64,000 bases of DNA from Lepas anatifera. Lineage: Eukaryota > Arthropoda > Thecostraca > Lepadidae. Below, piece after piece: positions 20,509-34,300 of the stretch. Position 1 is the stretch's first letter; every line of letters starts with the position of its first letter. The stretch covers positions 139,001 through 203,000 of the forward strand of contig JAOTON010001684.1 in NCBI GenBank assembly GCA_034440635.1, written 5' to 3'. The notes under the pieces are model-generated. The model searched no databases. It was given only the letters and a program-made list of their open reading frames with translations, and had not been told where the DNA came from. A program made the translations under genes and the position numbers.

Positions 20509-20858
20509 TTTTTTTGCCCAAGTTATTCCCACTTTGGTTTTTGGAGTCGGAGTCTCACTAAAGTCATCAATGGACTTGCCACAGAGACCCTGACCCCACC
20601 ACCCGAACGAGCAACTCCCACAATGAATGGTTAATTTAGAAGAGAATGTGTAACGTCCAAACAAAGCACAGGGACAGCCGGCCCGCTCAGGTCACCCTCT
20701 CACCAGTCAGTTGCCAGCCGACCTACACTTGGTAAATATTGAGCGCCGGAGCGCCTCAGGGGAACCGATCCCAAGCCTGGAAATGCACTGCCACTGCATG
20801 TTTCTGGGGAGCGGGCCAGAATCCAACGCTCTACCAACTGAGCTTTCGCGGCGGCTGC
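20509..20858 (-). mobile_element. tRNA-derived SINE, same family as 39789
   Basis: On the minus strand it starts with a tRNA-like A box AGCTCAGTTGGTAGAGCGTT. It continues through TTCTGGCCCGCTCCCCAGAA, a B-box-like GGGATCGGTTCCCC, GTGACCTGAGCGGGC, and GAGTCTCCGACTCC-like sequence in the same order as the 39789 copy, ending in an A-run. Two full-length copies in opposite orientation confirm the element. Confidence 0.8.
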
Positions 20859-21431
20859 AAGTGTTTTTACTGAGTTCGTAACCGAAATAGGCGATTGGTG
20901 TTTGTAAGCTAGTTTGATACGTGCAAAGCAATAGAAAACGCGTGGACATATGAGGTGATATGGGACAATAATGGATTTGAATAAACATGTCAAACAAGAC
21001 AAATATATACCTTTCATAGTTTTCGCAGGCAGATATATTATTTTCAGTCATGAGCGACTTGAAAAAGAAGAGGTAACGAAAAGGCTAGAATTTTACCCAA
21101 TCGTAGCAAAATTGGTCTTGCAAAAAACCACTACTTGTCCCTTGAAAACCACTATAGCCACTTGTTTACCGCATGTCTCAGCAAAGACATTCTCATGTTT
21201 CCCTAAAACTGGAAACATTCCATATGTGTACCATTCAACATGCATCTCTTATCACTGCGATATGTATATCGGTTTCAGTCCACAGGATTAGGGATGCCCG
21301 CAAACAAAGTCACGCGCCGACATTGGTCCCATAAATTGCAGAATATCGAGTCCTGCAACCTCTGAAAGCACACTCCGCAACAGAATGAGAGTCTAACGAT
21401 GAACACGTTCAGAGTGTTGTGTTGTGTTGTG

Positions 21432-21703
21432 AGTGTTGTGGGAGTGACCTAGGACCCTAAAATGATGATACATATGACAGTAAAAGCGCTAAAAGATTGG
21501 TAGCCTAAATTTGGATGAGGTAAATGCATTTACCTCGTACCACGCTTTCTTTCTTTATCTTTACCTTGACGTAGCCTTTTTGGGCTTTGCAGGGTTTAGA
21601 CGTTTTAGTTTCTGAACTTTGACTTTTTAGGCTACCAATCTTTTAGCGCTTTTACTTTCATCTGTATGATCTTTTTAGGGTCCTAGGTCATTCCCACAAC
21701 ACT
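21432..21703. mobile_element. Foldback element, about 78-bp inverted arms
   Basis: The left arm AGTGTTGTGGGAGTGACCTA (on through GGACCCTAAAA and TAAAAGCGCTAAAAGATTGG) is mirrored at 21626-21703, ending CACAACACT. The arms enclose about 115 bp. No coding capacity is seen. Confidence 0.85.
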
Positions 21704-21945
21704 GCAGTTTATGGCACCCTATCTCCCGCAGATCTTCCAAGAACTTATGATGAACACGTTCCTCGTGTTTTTGTACAGATCTGATGCCCAAGACAGTGTA
21801 ACTATGCAAAACCTCAGAAGTTACATCACCATTCACAGATTAAAACATTTATCTGGGCTGACTCAAAGAAAGCTAACAACACACCGAATGTCAAACATTA
21901 TCATGACACCATCACCATCCATCAGCCAAACCCTCAACCTCTAGT

Positions 21946-22172
21946 TCACATAACAGTCAAATTCAGAGGTGGCGCTATGTTTCTCGCCTCGTCTTTGGTC
22001 AGACCGTGGTTATTGCTCAGATGCTTTCTCAGGTCGCTCATGCAGCCGGCGACCTTTCCGCAGATTCGACACATGGTCAGACCCTGGTGTCGCTTCTCGT
22101 GCGCTCGCAGAGTATCCTGTCTTTTGTAGACATTACCGCAGACGGCGCACCGGAACCCTCCAAATTCCTCTG
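21946..22172 (-). CDS. BTB-ZF exon 5: two C2H2 fingers and stop
   Basis: Acceptor TTGTTACCCTCAG; the phase-1 G from exon 4 completes Ala. Finger 1 is [21 protein letters not shown] (C-X2-C-X12-H-X3-H pattern, 21947-22172 region). Finger 2 starts [17 protein letters not shown] and ends NNH. The pairing of a classic finger with a CxIC...SNNH finger is common in arthropod BTB-ZF proteins. It ends NLTVM then TGA. Confidence 0.87.
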
Positions 22173-22286
22173 CTGAGGGTAACAACGGAGTTAGATAGGA
22201 GGTGGTGTGGAGTGAATGATTTCGCTGTATAGACACACATGTAAGGTAAATAAAATTAATCTATGTCTGCAAATGGTTACTGCTGG

Positions 22287-22321
<35 letters not shown>

Positions 22322-25300
22322 GGTGAGTGAGTGAGTGAGTGAGTGAGTGAGTGAGTGAGTGAGTGAGTGAGTGAGTGAGTGAGTGAGTGAGTGAGTGAGT
22401 GAGTGAGTGAGTGAGAGAGAGAGAGAGAGTCAACACGAACAACAACAAAACAGACCAATGAGTTTACTGGCTTCGTTGCCAAGAAATATACACTGATCAT
22501 AGGAGGAAATTTTTCAAACACGCGTATTCTATTCTGCCTGCTTAGTCTTACATGACAAAATCAAATAGTAATACTATAATAGGAACTTTCGAAATACACA
22601 AATAAACATATCTGCATACTTATGATGCAAAATACCTTAGTTCGACACCACAGCAGTAATACAAAACGTCGTAAACATTCTTCCAAAGCAGGCTTTCAAA
22701 CTATATGCAAGAGCAATATGTGTTTTTCTTTACTATTGATGACAAAGGCCCTCCTCACCATTGGCAGCTGTGGCTTTATTCGAGGCTCGATGCGTTACAG
22801 CGGAGGCGCCACTGTCACTCATGTTCGTTTCCATGGCAACTGCTTTCTCGGCGGGTATGCCCATTTCTGCACACTGCGCGACAAACCCAAGTGCGGAGTC
22901 GTAGTCTAGCTGGCTCTGGGTGACATCATCGGCTTGAACAAATGGTGTGACGTCATCATCAATGACGTCACCACCAATGGGTTCGAACTGAAAGAGGAAG
23001 ATAGCTTGTGAGGCTGGGAAGATAGTCGGGTCAATGGGATAAAAATGGTAGATGAAAGACCATTTTAAATTACTTTTCATTCAATGCCGATGACAAAAGG
23101 TACCTATTCAGGGCTTGCTAAAACTGATTCAAACACTTTAAGCTGATTGGCAACTAAAATGTGTTCTTCAAGATAAAAATAAAACGTGGGAAGGCAAGTA
23201 TGCCTGTAATCAGCACGAAATTGCGGCCATGCAAAATTAGCTAGCACATGTTTGCAAAGATGATCACACCATCTGTGCTGTTCAGAACTAAATAAATACC
23301 AAAGCAATAACCGGCAGTGAACCAATTTTTTGGAAACAATTACATTACGACAAAGTCTCAGATATAGAGCTCATTTCTGTCTCGGGGTTGTCAAGAAAAT
23401 CTGAAAGTCAACTGAAAACTTAATACAGTTTTCAAACGTTGATAGGTTTTGGGGAACTCTAAGGCGAGGAGCATGATTGTATGTAAGTTGACGAAATGTG
23501 TTTACTGTCCTGTCTCCTCAAAGCCTGGATGTAAAATACGCTTAGATCATATATTAGGGCAGAGCCCTTAATCAGAATCAGGTAGGTCAAATCACACATT
23601 ATCAAGTCACAGTGTAGTCAGACCTAGAATTCGAGAATTCGACCTCCGGAAATCTCTAGATGATTTTTAACTTTATCATCGAAAAGCCGGGATCAAACCA
23701 TTCTGAATGTGTAGAACTCAAGACCATTTGACGGATGAACGTGAAAAAAATTCGCGAAAATTAATCAAATTAAATCATGTCACGAAAATAACGCCGATAC
23801 TGCCAAATCAAGCACTATTCTCCCAAGCACCTAGAACTAAATCGAACTAGCATCCAATTCTTACCATGCCCAAGATATATGGCTCACTTTTCTGTTAAGG
23901 TCAATATCACGACAGGTCAAAGAAGATGACAGATTGACAGGAAATCCCGAGAGGGGTGTCAAACACCCCCCACCCCCACTGGGGCGAGGGATCTGTCTCT
24001 GTGATATGTGACATGACGAATGCAAAATTTTGCACGAGTTTTTCCAAATATGTATCAAGGATTACCATACAAGGTAAAACCTTTCCTTCCAGATGTTTTG
24101 GGAACCTCCGAATTTTACCTCCCGTGAGGCTAAAATGCTATATATCTCACAGTATGTCTTACCAAACATAAAGTAAAGCATTTTCAAAAAAAAAAACATT
24201 CGAGACAGGCAAATAACACAGCAAAAGCAGAAAGCAAATCAACACAATAGTTCCTTACCTTGTATTCACCATCCATGGGTCCACCATATTGTGATACAAA
24301 TGGGGATATATGTACGCATGCGTAACCAACTGATTCAATGAAACAGAAACAAACCATCATGCTCATGCAGTTATGCAGCGTGACTTCGGAAAGGCGGAAC
24401 ATTTCCAAAGGAATGAAAACCCAGCAACCAAACCACGCAGCCATCGATGCCCAGCCCCACACACCAGAAAACACCACTAACCGTCGAAAGAAAATGCCCA
24501 CAATCATGCAAACAGTATCATGCCACGGATCCAAAACTTAAGGCGAGTGCATATTAAGAACGCTTCCCGAACATTAGATAGGAGATGTCGGTGACCGTCT
24601 GTTTCGGGTGCGAGTGGACTGTATTTGTGTTCTAGGACGGCACACACGACACTTTGAAGACCAGTCTGACCAACAGCGCGGCGGGAAAAATGACTCGGCC
24701 TCTTTCCGAACTATAACTCGGGTTCACGAAGGGCTCACGCCATACACGCAGGCACAGCGCGAGCAAGGATGGTGAAAAACCCAGTGCGCATAAACGTAGT
24801 AGCACTAGGGTCGGGATAAAAGGATACCCAGTGCGCAAATGCAGCAGCACTGGGAGAAAAGTGACAGGGGCTACCAGAGCCACAAATGCAGCAGCACTGG
24901 GGGAGGAATGATAGGATGCCCAGTGCGCAAATGCAGCTGCACTGGGAGAAGAGTGACAGGGTTACCAGCGCCACAAATGCAGCAGCACTGGGGGATGGAT
25001 GATAGGATGCCCAGTGCGCAAAATGCAGCTGCACTGGGAGAAGAGTGACAGGGTTACCAGCGCCACAAATGCAGCAGCACTGGGGGATGGATGATAGGAT
25101 GCCCAATGCGCAAAATGCAGCTGCACTGGGAGAAGAGTGACAGAGTTACCAGCGCCACAAAATGCAGCAGCACTGGGGGATGGATGATAGGATGCCCAGT
25201 GCGCAAAATGCAGCTGCACTGGGAGAAGAGTGACAGGGTTACCAGCGCCACAAATGCAGCAGCACTGGAGGATGGATGATAGGATGCCCAGTGCGCAAAA

Positions 25301-28300
25301 TGCAGCTGCACTGGGAGAAGAGTGACAGGGTTACCAGCGCCACAAATGCAGCAGCACTGGGGGATGGATGATAGGATGCCCAGTGCGCAAATGCAGCTGC
25401 ACTGGGAGAAGAGTGACAGGGTTACCAGCGCCACAAAATGCAGCAGCACTGGGGGATGGATGATAGGATGCCCAGTGCGCAAATGCAGCTGCACTGGGAA
25501 AGGAGTGACAGGGTTACCAGCGCCACAAATGCAGCAGCACTGGGGGATGGATGATAGGATGCCCAGTGCGCAAATGCAGCTGCACTGGGAGAAGAGTGAC
25601 AGGGTTACCAGCGCCACAAATGCAGCAGCACTGGGGGAGGGATAACAGGAAGCCCACAGATGAATGGTTTGAGCGGAAAGGACTCAGGCGATTGGATTTG
25701 CCGCTAGCCTAGCAGCCACGGACATACCCCAGATGAGGCTAGTACCAGCAAATTTGGTTCCAAAGCCGCTGATACAGCTCAGCCGAGATTGTTGAAAGGG
25801 TACCGCTCACGCGGTGACTAACCACGGCCGAAGAGGCGAGCTTAATTCCCCAACCGCGCCGCGGCACCAAAGACACAGCTAAATTCTAACCGCCCGCTGC
25901 TTAATCCCTGAGCGAGGGGGGCGAGAGCACTGGTTTCGCCAAACCTGACCCCCGGCTGAGGTGTCGAGAGTTGACGCGTACAGGTGTGAAGAGGCTGATG
26001 GATGTCTAACTGGTATCCCTCGGTGGTGCTGGCTCCGTTCTTTTCGGAGGTTTCCGCTCTCCTTCTGTCACTACACTGTATAGTCACTTTCACGGTGTTC
26101 TGAATGTATTGCCTCTGAGCGCACGAGCTGCGTCTGCCCGCTGGTCGTCTCTAAAAAATGCGTACCCACGCCGAGCGGTCGAGAGAGAGAACCAGCGGGC
26201 ACCACAGCTCCGAGCAGACTGATGCTGCCGGGGACATGCCTCACAGAGGACCTCTCCTTGCCCTCCGGCGACATCTCCCAAAACACAATAGCCTTCCGGC
26301 GCGTCGCCGGCCGGTCGGTCACACATATATCACACTGACACACGCACAATCAGTTTCAGCGCTGGCGGGCCACAGACCAGCTACCCCAACAAAGCACAGC
26401 ATTCCAAAGTCGATTGCTAATGTCGAAGGGTTGGATGCCCCCACCCAGGCCGCAAATACAGGTGCTCGCTCCGCTGCCGCCGCCGTCACATCCGTCACCC
26501 AGCTCTGACGGCACTCTGTCTGCCGCCCATTGTTGCTGGAGTTCCGGCCAGGTCTTAACCACATTCCTCGCGGCCCCATGGCTGTACTGCGGTATCCACG
26601 GGGAGCCGAGGCAAACATGTGGCAGAGCGGTACCGTTACCTGGCCGGGAAAATAGCGGGGGACAGAGGGGGGTGCACACACTGGCGACGCTTCACTTCAG
26701 CACAGTCGGAAGGGTGGGGTCCTCATGGGCCATTTCTAATTCGGCATACACGCCACGGCAGGGGCGACGGATTTCAACCGGTGCCGCCATCAGCGTGGGT
26801 GGCCCGGTTGTCATGCTGACAGCGGCTCTGACTGCTCAGAGCCTGAGAACCCCGGTACAGCGCGCACCCCTTCCTCCGCAACAATGGGGCTATCGCGCCC
26901 GCCGGCCAGCACCAGCAGCCACTGGAAGGCTGACCGGCCGGACACGGCGGCGGAGACGAGCTGATAAGGGCCAAAATGATTGCATGCATGAGATTTGTCG
27001 GTGACATACCCTGGCCCCCAGTGCGGAATTAATGGAGCACGATACCTCTGCCACCGACAAATCCTATTTTTATATGATGGAATAGCTGACTGTGACCCAC
27101 CGCTCACACGTATTTAACACGATTGAAGAAAATCATCTCACTAATATGTACAAGTACTTTGGCGCAACAGGGAAAGAGACGGCGTAATTTTATGCAACTC
27201 AATTCAAGATACACGCTGAAATTAAAGGCATTCTTTCACTAGCCCGCACCGATATAATGCGACAAGAATAGGCGAACAGCCAAACGCCTTTCTGGCCCCC
27301 CAGTGACGCCGGATTTCCAATGGGCTCTCTAGAATGCTTTGATGCTGGTAACTGTGCATTTGCAGAAATATAAATCCATGAAATGCGAGCACAGTCGCCG
27401 AAGACAATTAAAACCAGTCTCTGCTGTGCGGTTTCTAGCTTTCCTATCGATTAAATCAAACATGTCATCGTTACATCACGCAACGCGCCCTAGTTAGCCT
27501 GGGCTAACTGAGTCGGCGGGCAACGATACGAACCCCCAGCGCGGTAGACGGCCGGGCGGAGTCACGGGCTGGAATGCTGGCTCGGTCAGGTAAGCTGGCA
27601 GACCAGAGCCCCAGTAGCGCGGCTGATTCTCCGCCTCCCGCAGCGCCCTTGTCACTGAGCCTAGTGATTAGCGCCAACCAAGGAGTCCGAGAGGCACGGC
27701 TGCAAGGGGCGTTGAGCCAACAGGGCCGTTTCTGTTGCGTAATGTCACTGCACAAGGAGGAAGTGGCCACCTTGGGTCATACTAACACAGTCATATCAAA
27801 TTTCACAGACACTGATCCTGTGCACTCTCAGTCCTTCAGGCGTTAGCGCAGCTCTTCTGCTGGTTCTGTCTCCTCGAGTAGTGTCATCGCTGTCGCAGGA
27901 CGCCGGGGCTTTTCTCCTCTTTGCAGACTTTGGAAGGTCGCAGTTGGACTTCTCCGGGAACAGCGTGCCGGATACCGGTCATGGAGTGGCGGCGCAGGTA
28001 TTGGTCCTCTCCAGCAATGCTACCTTCGTGACGGGACGGCGATACGTTCCTCCCTTAGCGGACTTGAGCTCAACAGACCGCACTCTACCATCTGCTCCCG
28101 GGAACACTGCCGTCACGCGTGCTAGTGGCCAGAATCCGCGAGGCATTTCCGGCTCAGCGATCAGCACTAGGTCCCCGACGGTCATGTTGCGCGTCTCCCT
28201 GGTCCAGCGTCGTCGTTGGATCAGCGTTTGTAGGTATTCCTTCCTCCAGCGGGTCCAAAGATGTCCTGCAAGGGCTTGGGCTTGCCTCCACCGTTTTCTG

Positions 28301-31300
28301 CTGCACATGTCACTTCTGGAGAAGCAACCAGGAGGAAGGCTGGGGCTGTCTCTACCGAGGAGAAAGTGGTTGGGTGTAAGCGCTATGTGGTCATCCGCAT
28401 CGGGTGTCACCGGTGTGAGCGGTCTGCTGTTCAGCATGTGCTCGATTTCACATAGCACCGTGCAGAGGACCTCGTCGGTGGTTGTCTGTTGGCCGAGCAC
28501 TGCCTTCAGTGCGCGTTTGACAGAGCCAACCATTCTCTCCCAGACGCCGCCCATGTGGCTCGCCGCTGGAGGGTTAAACCACCATTCGATACCGCGCTGG
28601 CTGAGCTCGTCAGTGATGACTGTCTGGTTGTATTCTCGGAGGGCTTCTCGCAGCTCGCGCTCTCCTCCTACCAGGTTGGTCCCGTTGTCCGATAATATTT
28701 TCCTTGGCCTGCCGCGCCGAGAGATGAATCGTCTCAGAGCCATTATAAAGCTATCAGTGTCCAAGGAGTTGGCGACTTCCAGGTGGATGGCACGTGTCGA
28801 CAGGCAGGTTATGAGGAGTCCGTACCGCTTTTCTGTCTTGCGGAATCTCCTCACCGACAGGGGGCCAAAGTAGTCGAGACCTACTACACTGAATGCGTGG
28901 GAGGCATCAAAGCGGTCGACCGGCAAGTCAGCCATTCTGGGTGGCTGTGGTGCTGCGCGGCGTTTTCTGCACAGGGCACAGTCGCGCAGCACATGCTTGA
29001 CGGCAGAGCGGCCCTTCGGTATCCAGTAGCGCTGGCGGAGCTCATTCAGCGTGTGCTCCACACCTGCGTGCAGCAGTCGACCATGTTCGGCCGTCACCAG
29101 CAGCCTCGCATTGTCAGTCCCCGCCGGCACTATGATCGGGTGCCTGGCCAGCTCATCTAGCGGTGCATTGCAGAGGCGCCCACCAACACGCAGGAGGTTG
29201 CTGGAGTCCAAGTAGGGCGACAGTGTCACCAGCGAGCTCTTGGCGTGCACTGGCTGCCCTCGGCGGAGAGCTGCAACCTCCTTTGGGTAGTGCTCCTGTT
29301 GGAGGTGCTGTAGAATTGCTTGCTCCGCCAAAGAGACCTCTTCCATTGTCAGTGGGCCGCGCCGCTGGGCTGTTCCTTCGCGGCGAGACGTACCGGTGTT
29401 GTAAACAAAGCGCTTCACCCAGGCTACTGTTCGCTTGAGTTTGTTCCAGGAGGAGAACCTTGCTGGATCCGGGAAGGCGTCTGACGCTTGCTGAGCCATT
29501 CCAACAAATGCTTGGGGCTTCACCTCAGGGTCCTCAGAGTTCAGGCCGGTTTCAGGGCCTCGCGGTGGCCAGCCTTCTTCATCCTCTTGGAGGAACTTTG
29601 GTCCCTGAGCCCACGGTCCAGTAGGGGTCAGTTGGGACGCCGTCACACCCCTCGAGCAGAGGTCTGCTGGGTTGAGCTGGCCCGGGCAGAACCTCCACTG
29701 CTTCGGGTGTGCTGCGTCGTGGATTTCAGCCACTCGATTGGCTACAAACGTGTGGAATCTCCGGCTCTCATTAGCTATGTACTGGAGGACCACTCTGCTG
29801 TCACTCCAGAATGTGGCATCATCCGTCTGTGACGGGATCTCCTCCCGGAGGGCGCCAAACAGACGTACCGCGAGGACGGCCGCCTGAAGCTCGAGCCTGA
29901 CGATTGATAGCCGTTTCAGAGGTGCCACTCTAGTCTTGCTGGTCACAAATGAGCAGTGGTGGGTGCCATCCGCCAGTGTTGTTCTGAGATAGGCTACTGC
30001 TCCAAAGGCGGCTTCGGATGCGTCACAAAACACGTGAAGCTGCTGACATGCCGGGGGCTGGGTCACTGGTCGTAGGCAGCGCGGTACACATACTTCACAG
30101 AGCTGCGGAAGCTCTTCTTGCCACTGCTTCCACTCCTCGAGTTCTTGGCCTGGTAAGAGTTCGTCCCACGATAATTGCAGAGCCCAGAGTTTCTGGATCA
30201 GGATCTTTGCTCTGATGAGGAACGGTGCGGCGATTCCCAATGGGTCAAATACGGATGCCGTCTGTTTCAGGACTCCTCTTTTGGTTGCAGCTGTGACCGT
30301 TTCTCGGAGGCGAAAGCCCAGCGTGTCTTGGTCAGCATCCCAGACCACGCCCAGTGCTCTGTCCGACGGCAGGCTCGCTGAGCAGAGGTCTAGGTTCGGA
30401 TGGGCGTGCTCGTCTTGTGGTATGCATCTTAGCACCTCCTTTGAGTTGCTGAACCACTTGGTGAGACGGAATCCCCCAGACGCAACCAGTTGTGTCACTT
30501 CCCTTTGTGTTGCCTTCGCTGTCTGTTCATCGCACTCAGACCGCAAAAAATCGTCCATGTAGAAGCTCTCGTTGACGGCAGTTCTTCCGGCGTCGGTCGC
30601 GAGAGGGTTCTCTTCAGCTGTCCTCCGTAGGACGAAGTTTGCTGTGGCTGGCGACGATTTTGCTCCAAAGATGGCAACCTGCATTCGGTACGTTTCTGGT
30701 TCCCGGCTGACATCTAGGTCACGCCACAGGAAACTCAGAGCTGGCTGGTCCGCTTCGATGATGCGTACCTGGTGGTACATCTGTTCGATGTCCGCCACCA
30801 GCGCGATAGGCTCTAGCCGGAACCTCAGCAGGACCCCCGGAGGGGATCTGAGGAGATCGGGTCCAGTCAGTAGGTGGTCGTTTAACGAGGTACCACGACA
30901 CTTGGCAGCGGCGTCGAAGACGACCCGGATCTTTCCTGGCTTGTTTGGGTTGCTAACAGCATGGTGGGGAAGAAACCACTGCCGATCCGTCCTGGCCTCA
31001 GCTTCTTCAGGCGATAGTTTCCGGGCATGTCCCCTTTCGATGTAGGAAGCTATCGTCTCTTGGTACAGCGCGGCTACCTCTGGTCGGCGCGTGAGGTTCC
31101 TCTCGGTGGCTTCAAGACGACGGATGGCCATTCCCTTGCTCTGCGGCAGCTTCACGTTGTCTGTCTTCCAGAGAAGGCCGGTCTCGTAGTGGCCATCCTC
31201 GCGTTTCTTAGTTCTGCTTTCCAGAATAGAAAGAGCCCGCGTGTCCTCCTTGGAGCGAGTGACCGGTCGGTCGTACTTGGTTCCAAAGCTCTCGGTGGAC

Positions 31301-34300
31301 CACCAGCTGTTTAGGCTCGCAGCCAGTTCGTCCTCCTCTCGGCTGTGTCGGTGTAAGAACATCACTTGCCGAGTAGGCGGATCCGGCACAAGGTCTTTGA
31401 CGGAGCCTGTCAGCGTCCACCCAAAGTCCGTGCGTACAGCTACCGGGTGGCCTGGGGCGCCGATGCGGACCTCGCGCTGGACCACGGCCTCCAGGACATT
31501 GGCCCCGAGCAGCAGCTCCACTTCTTCTCCGGAGCAGTCGGGTATGTTCAGGTCTGCGATGTGACGCCACTGGCTACGCTGGTGCGCACTGATGTACGGC
31601 GTCGTGATGTTCAAAGAAGGGACTGTCCATACTTCAGGTACCAGGATCGTCTTGGCTTGATCGCCTCCCTTCTCTGGAGTCAGCTCGAGCGACAGCCTAG
31701 TCGAGCGCTTCGTAACCCCACTGCCCTCTACTGTCTGCAGACATAACTGCTTCTGTTCCCCACTGAGCCCGAGGGCATCGACTATGTGTTGGCAGCACAA
31801 CGACGTCTGTGCCCCCGGATCCAGGAGGGCAAAGGTCTTCCTCACGCCGTTCGGTCCATTGACGTTGACCGGCACTATTTGCAGCAGGGTTCCTGCTTGT
31901 CTATCTTGTTGAGGATAGGCAGTGGTTGTATAAACCCTCTCCTCCCTGTTTGGTCCGGGCTCTTGCGGTGGATGATCCGCTACTCCGCTGTCAGTCACCA
32001 TCGTATTTCTCGCCGGGTGTACTCGCTGACTCCCGTGGAGGAGTGGATGGTGGTGGTATCTGCAGTCTTGCTGCGGACACTGCCGGCGACTCCTGCACCT
32101 CTTGCTGAAATGCCCTCTTGCAAGGCACGAGAGGCACAGCCCATTATCCATGGCGAAGCGAGTGCGCTCGTCGGGGCTCTTCTGAGTTAAGACTTGACAG
32201 TCCTGAATCTGGTGGCGCCCTTCACAGCAGCTGCATTTCGCTCCACCGGATCGCTCCTGCGGTGCGGTGGTCATCGCGGCGCGCCTGACAGGGGCCTCGT
32301 TCTGCCGTTGACGCCTGGCACCCCCATCCGAATCCCTCGTGCTGGTTGGGCAGTTGAGAGCAATCCTTACTTGCGTCTTCAGCCAGGCATCCAGGTGCAG
32401 CAGTGACGGTCTCTCCGGCTCGATGGAGAGCACGTGCTTGCCCCACTCCCGACGGAGCTCCCTCGGCAGTTTACTGACAGCCCGGCGCAAGTTCTCGGTG
32501 CTATGCAGGTCGCCACCGACGTCGAGACTCTTCAGGACGGTGACGGCGTTATGGACTGCCGACTGGAACCTTTCCAGCGTCGAGAGGTCGTCTTCGGCAG
32601 GTGCGGGGGCAGAGAAGATGTTCTCAAGGTTGGCGCGAATGATGGCCTCTTCACGGCCAAAACGGTCTTCCAGCGTTTGCAGGGCTTCCCGGTACAGCCG
32701 TCCGTCATATAGCATGCCCGAGATAGCCTGCTGCGCCACTCCTGACACTGCCGCTTGAAGATGTGCCATCTTTTCAGTGTCGCTCAGAGATGGCTGATCG
32801 TGAACGAGGGCTTTGAACAGACCCAGCCAACGTGGCCATTCCGACGCTTTGCCTGAGAAATTGTGGAGGTTGAGGCAAGGAATGCTCTTGGCGAACATTG
32901 ATGGGCCGGGTGCTCTGTCCGCATTCTCGGGGCCCCATTGCTCCTGGATCCATGAGGTGCTCCGCCTTTGTGCACTTTCCGCAGCTGGTCGGGGTTTGTG
33001 AGCTACTTCAGGTCGGGTGGATGAAACGTACCAGGTTGGAGCGCCCTCCTGTCGGACTTCTGTTGGTCTGGATGCAAATTCCCTGGCGTTTTCCCGACCG
33101 AAATCTTCCATCTGAAAGTCATTTTCCTTTTCATATGCGAGATCCTCCTCGAAGGCCTGTTGCTCTAGATGCGCTCTCCGGCGAAGGAGCTGTTCTTCAT
33201 CTTGGGCTTTCTGCAGCTCAGCTTCCGCACGTTTCCTAGCGAGCTCATCTTCTTGCTGCCGCCGTCTACTTTCTTGCCGCCGCAATTCTTCTTCTCTCAT
33301 GAGCTGACGCTTCATCTGTTCGACTCGCAGCGTTTGCAGCTCAGCGTCATTATTTGCTGCGCGCGCTGACGCCCGTGAGGCACCAGAAGCGATGCTCACG
33401 CGGCTCACCGAGACATATGAGCCTGCTTGGGATAGAGGTGACTGGGGCCTGGAGCCTTCCGGCAAAACGGAACCCGATGGACGCGCTCCGGCACTCCCAG
33501 AGTGTGCTTGCCTTTGCGAGCTGCGGAGGTTATAGGGCATCGTACTCGAAGTCTCCCCGCTTTCCACAGCCTCTGCCGCTCTGCCATTTCCCACCGTCGG
33601 CCTAGGGCTGGTCTCGTGTCTGGTAGACATGCTTGCTGATCGCGATCCGGCCCGGACGGACCAGAAATGTCGGTGACCGTCTGTTTCGGGTGCGAGTGGA
33701 CTGTATTTGTGTTCTAGGACGGCACACACGACACTTTGAAGACCAGTCTGACCAACAGCGCGGCGGGAAAAATGACTCGGCCTCTTTCCGAACTATAACT
33801 CGGGTTCACGAAGGGCTCACGCCATACACGCAGGCACAGCGCGAGCAAGGATGGTGAAAAACCCAGTGCGCATAAACGTAGTAGCACTAGGGTCGGGATA
33901 AAAGGATACCCAGTGCGCAAATGCAGCAGCACTGGGAGAAAAGTGACAGGGGCTACCAGAGCCACAAATGCAGCAGCACTGGGGGAGGAATGATAGGATG
34001 CCCAGTGCGCAAATGCAGCTGCACTGGGAGAAAAGTGACAGGGTTACCAGCGCCACAAATGCAGCAGCACTGGGGGATGGATGATAGGATGCCCAGTGCG
34101 CAAATGCAGCTGCACTGGGAGAAGAGTGACAGGGTTACCAGCGCCACAAATGCAGCAGCACTGGGGGATGGATGATAGGATGCCCAGTGCGCAAATGCAG
34201 CTGCACTGGGAGAAGAGTGACAGGGTTACCAGCGCCACAAATGCAGCAGCACTGGGGGATGGATGATAGGATGCCCAATGCGCAAATGCAGCTGCACTGG

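Noticed and set aside
24259..24329. A possible additional BTB-ZF exon (minus strand) with acceptor CATTGAATCAG and donor AAG|GTAAGG, ending [10 protein letters not shown]
   Set aside because: In the attractive frame it needs a phase-1 donor upstream and exon 3 ends in phase 0; in phase 0 it would throw exon 4 out of frame.
25054..25617. Cys-rich repetitive frames over the LTR arrays (many near-identical 61-64 codon frames)
   Set aside because: They are frame shadows of the 91-bp minisatellite, whose period is not a multiple of three.
26414..27004. 196-codon plus-strand frame repeated at 35764-36354
   Set aside because: It lies on the opposite strand inside both LTRs and is open because the region is GC-rich; no known LTR protein resembles it.
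27504..27770. Envelope-like gene downstream of the BEL/Pao polyprotein
   Set aside because: The short frame has no signal peptide, membrane anchor or glycoprotein features.
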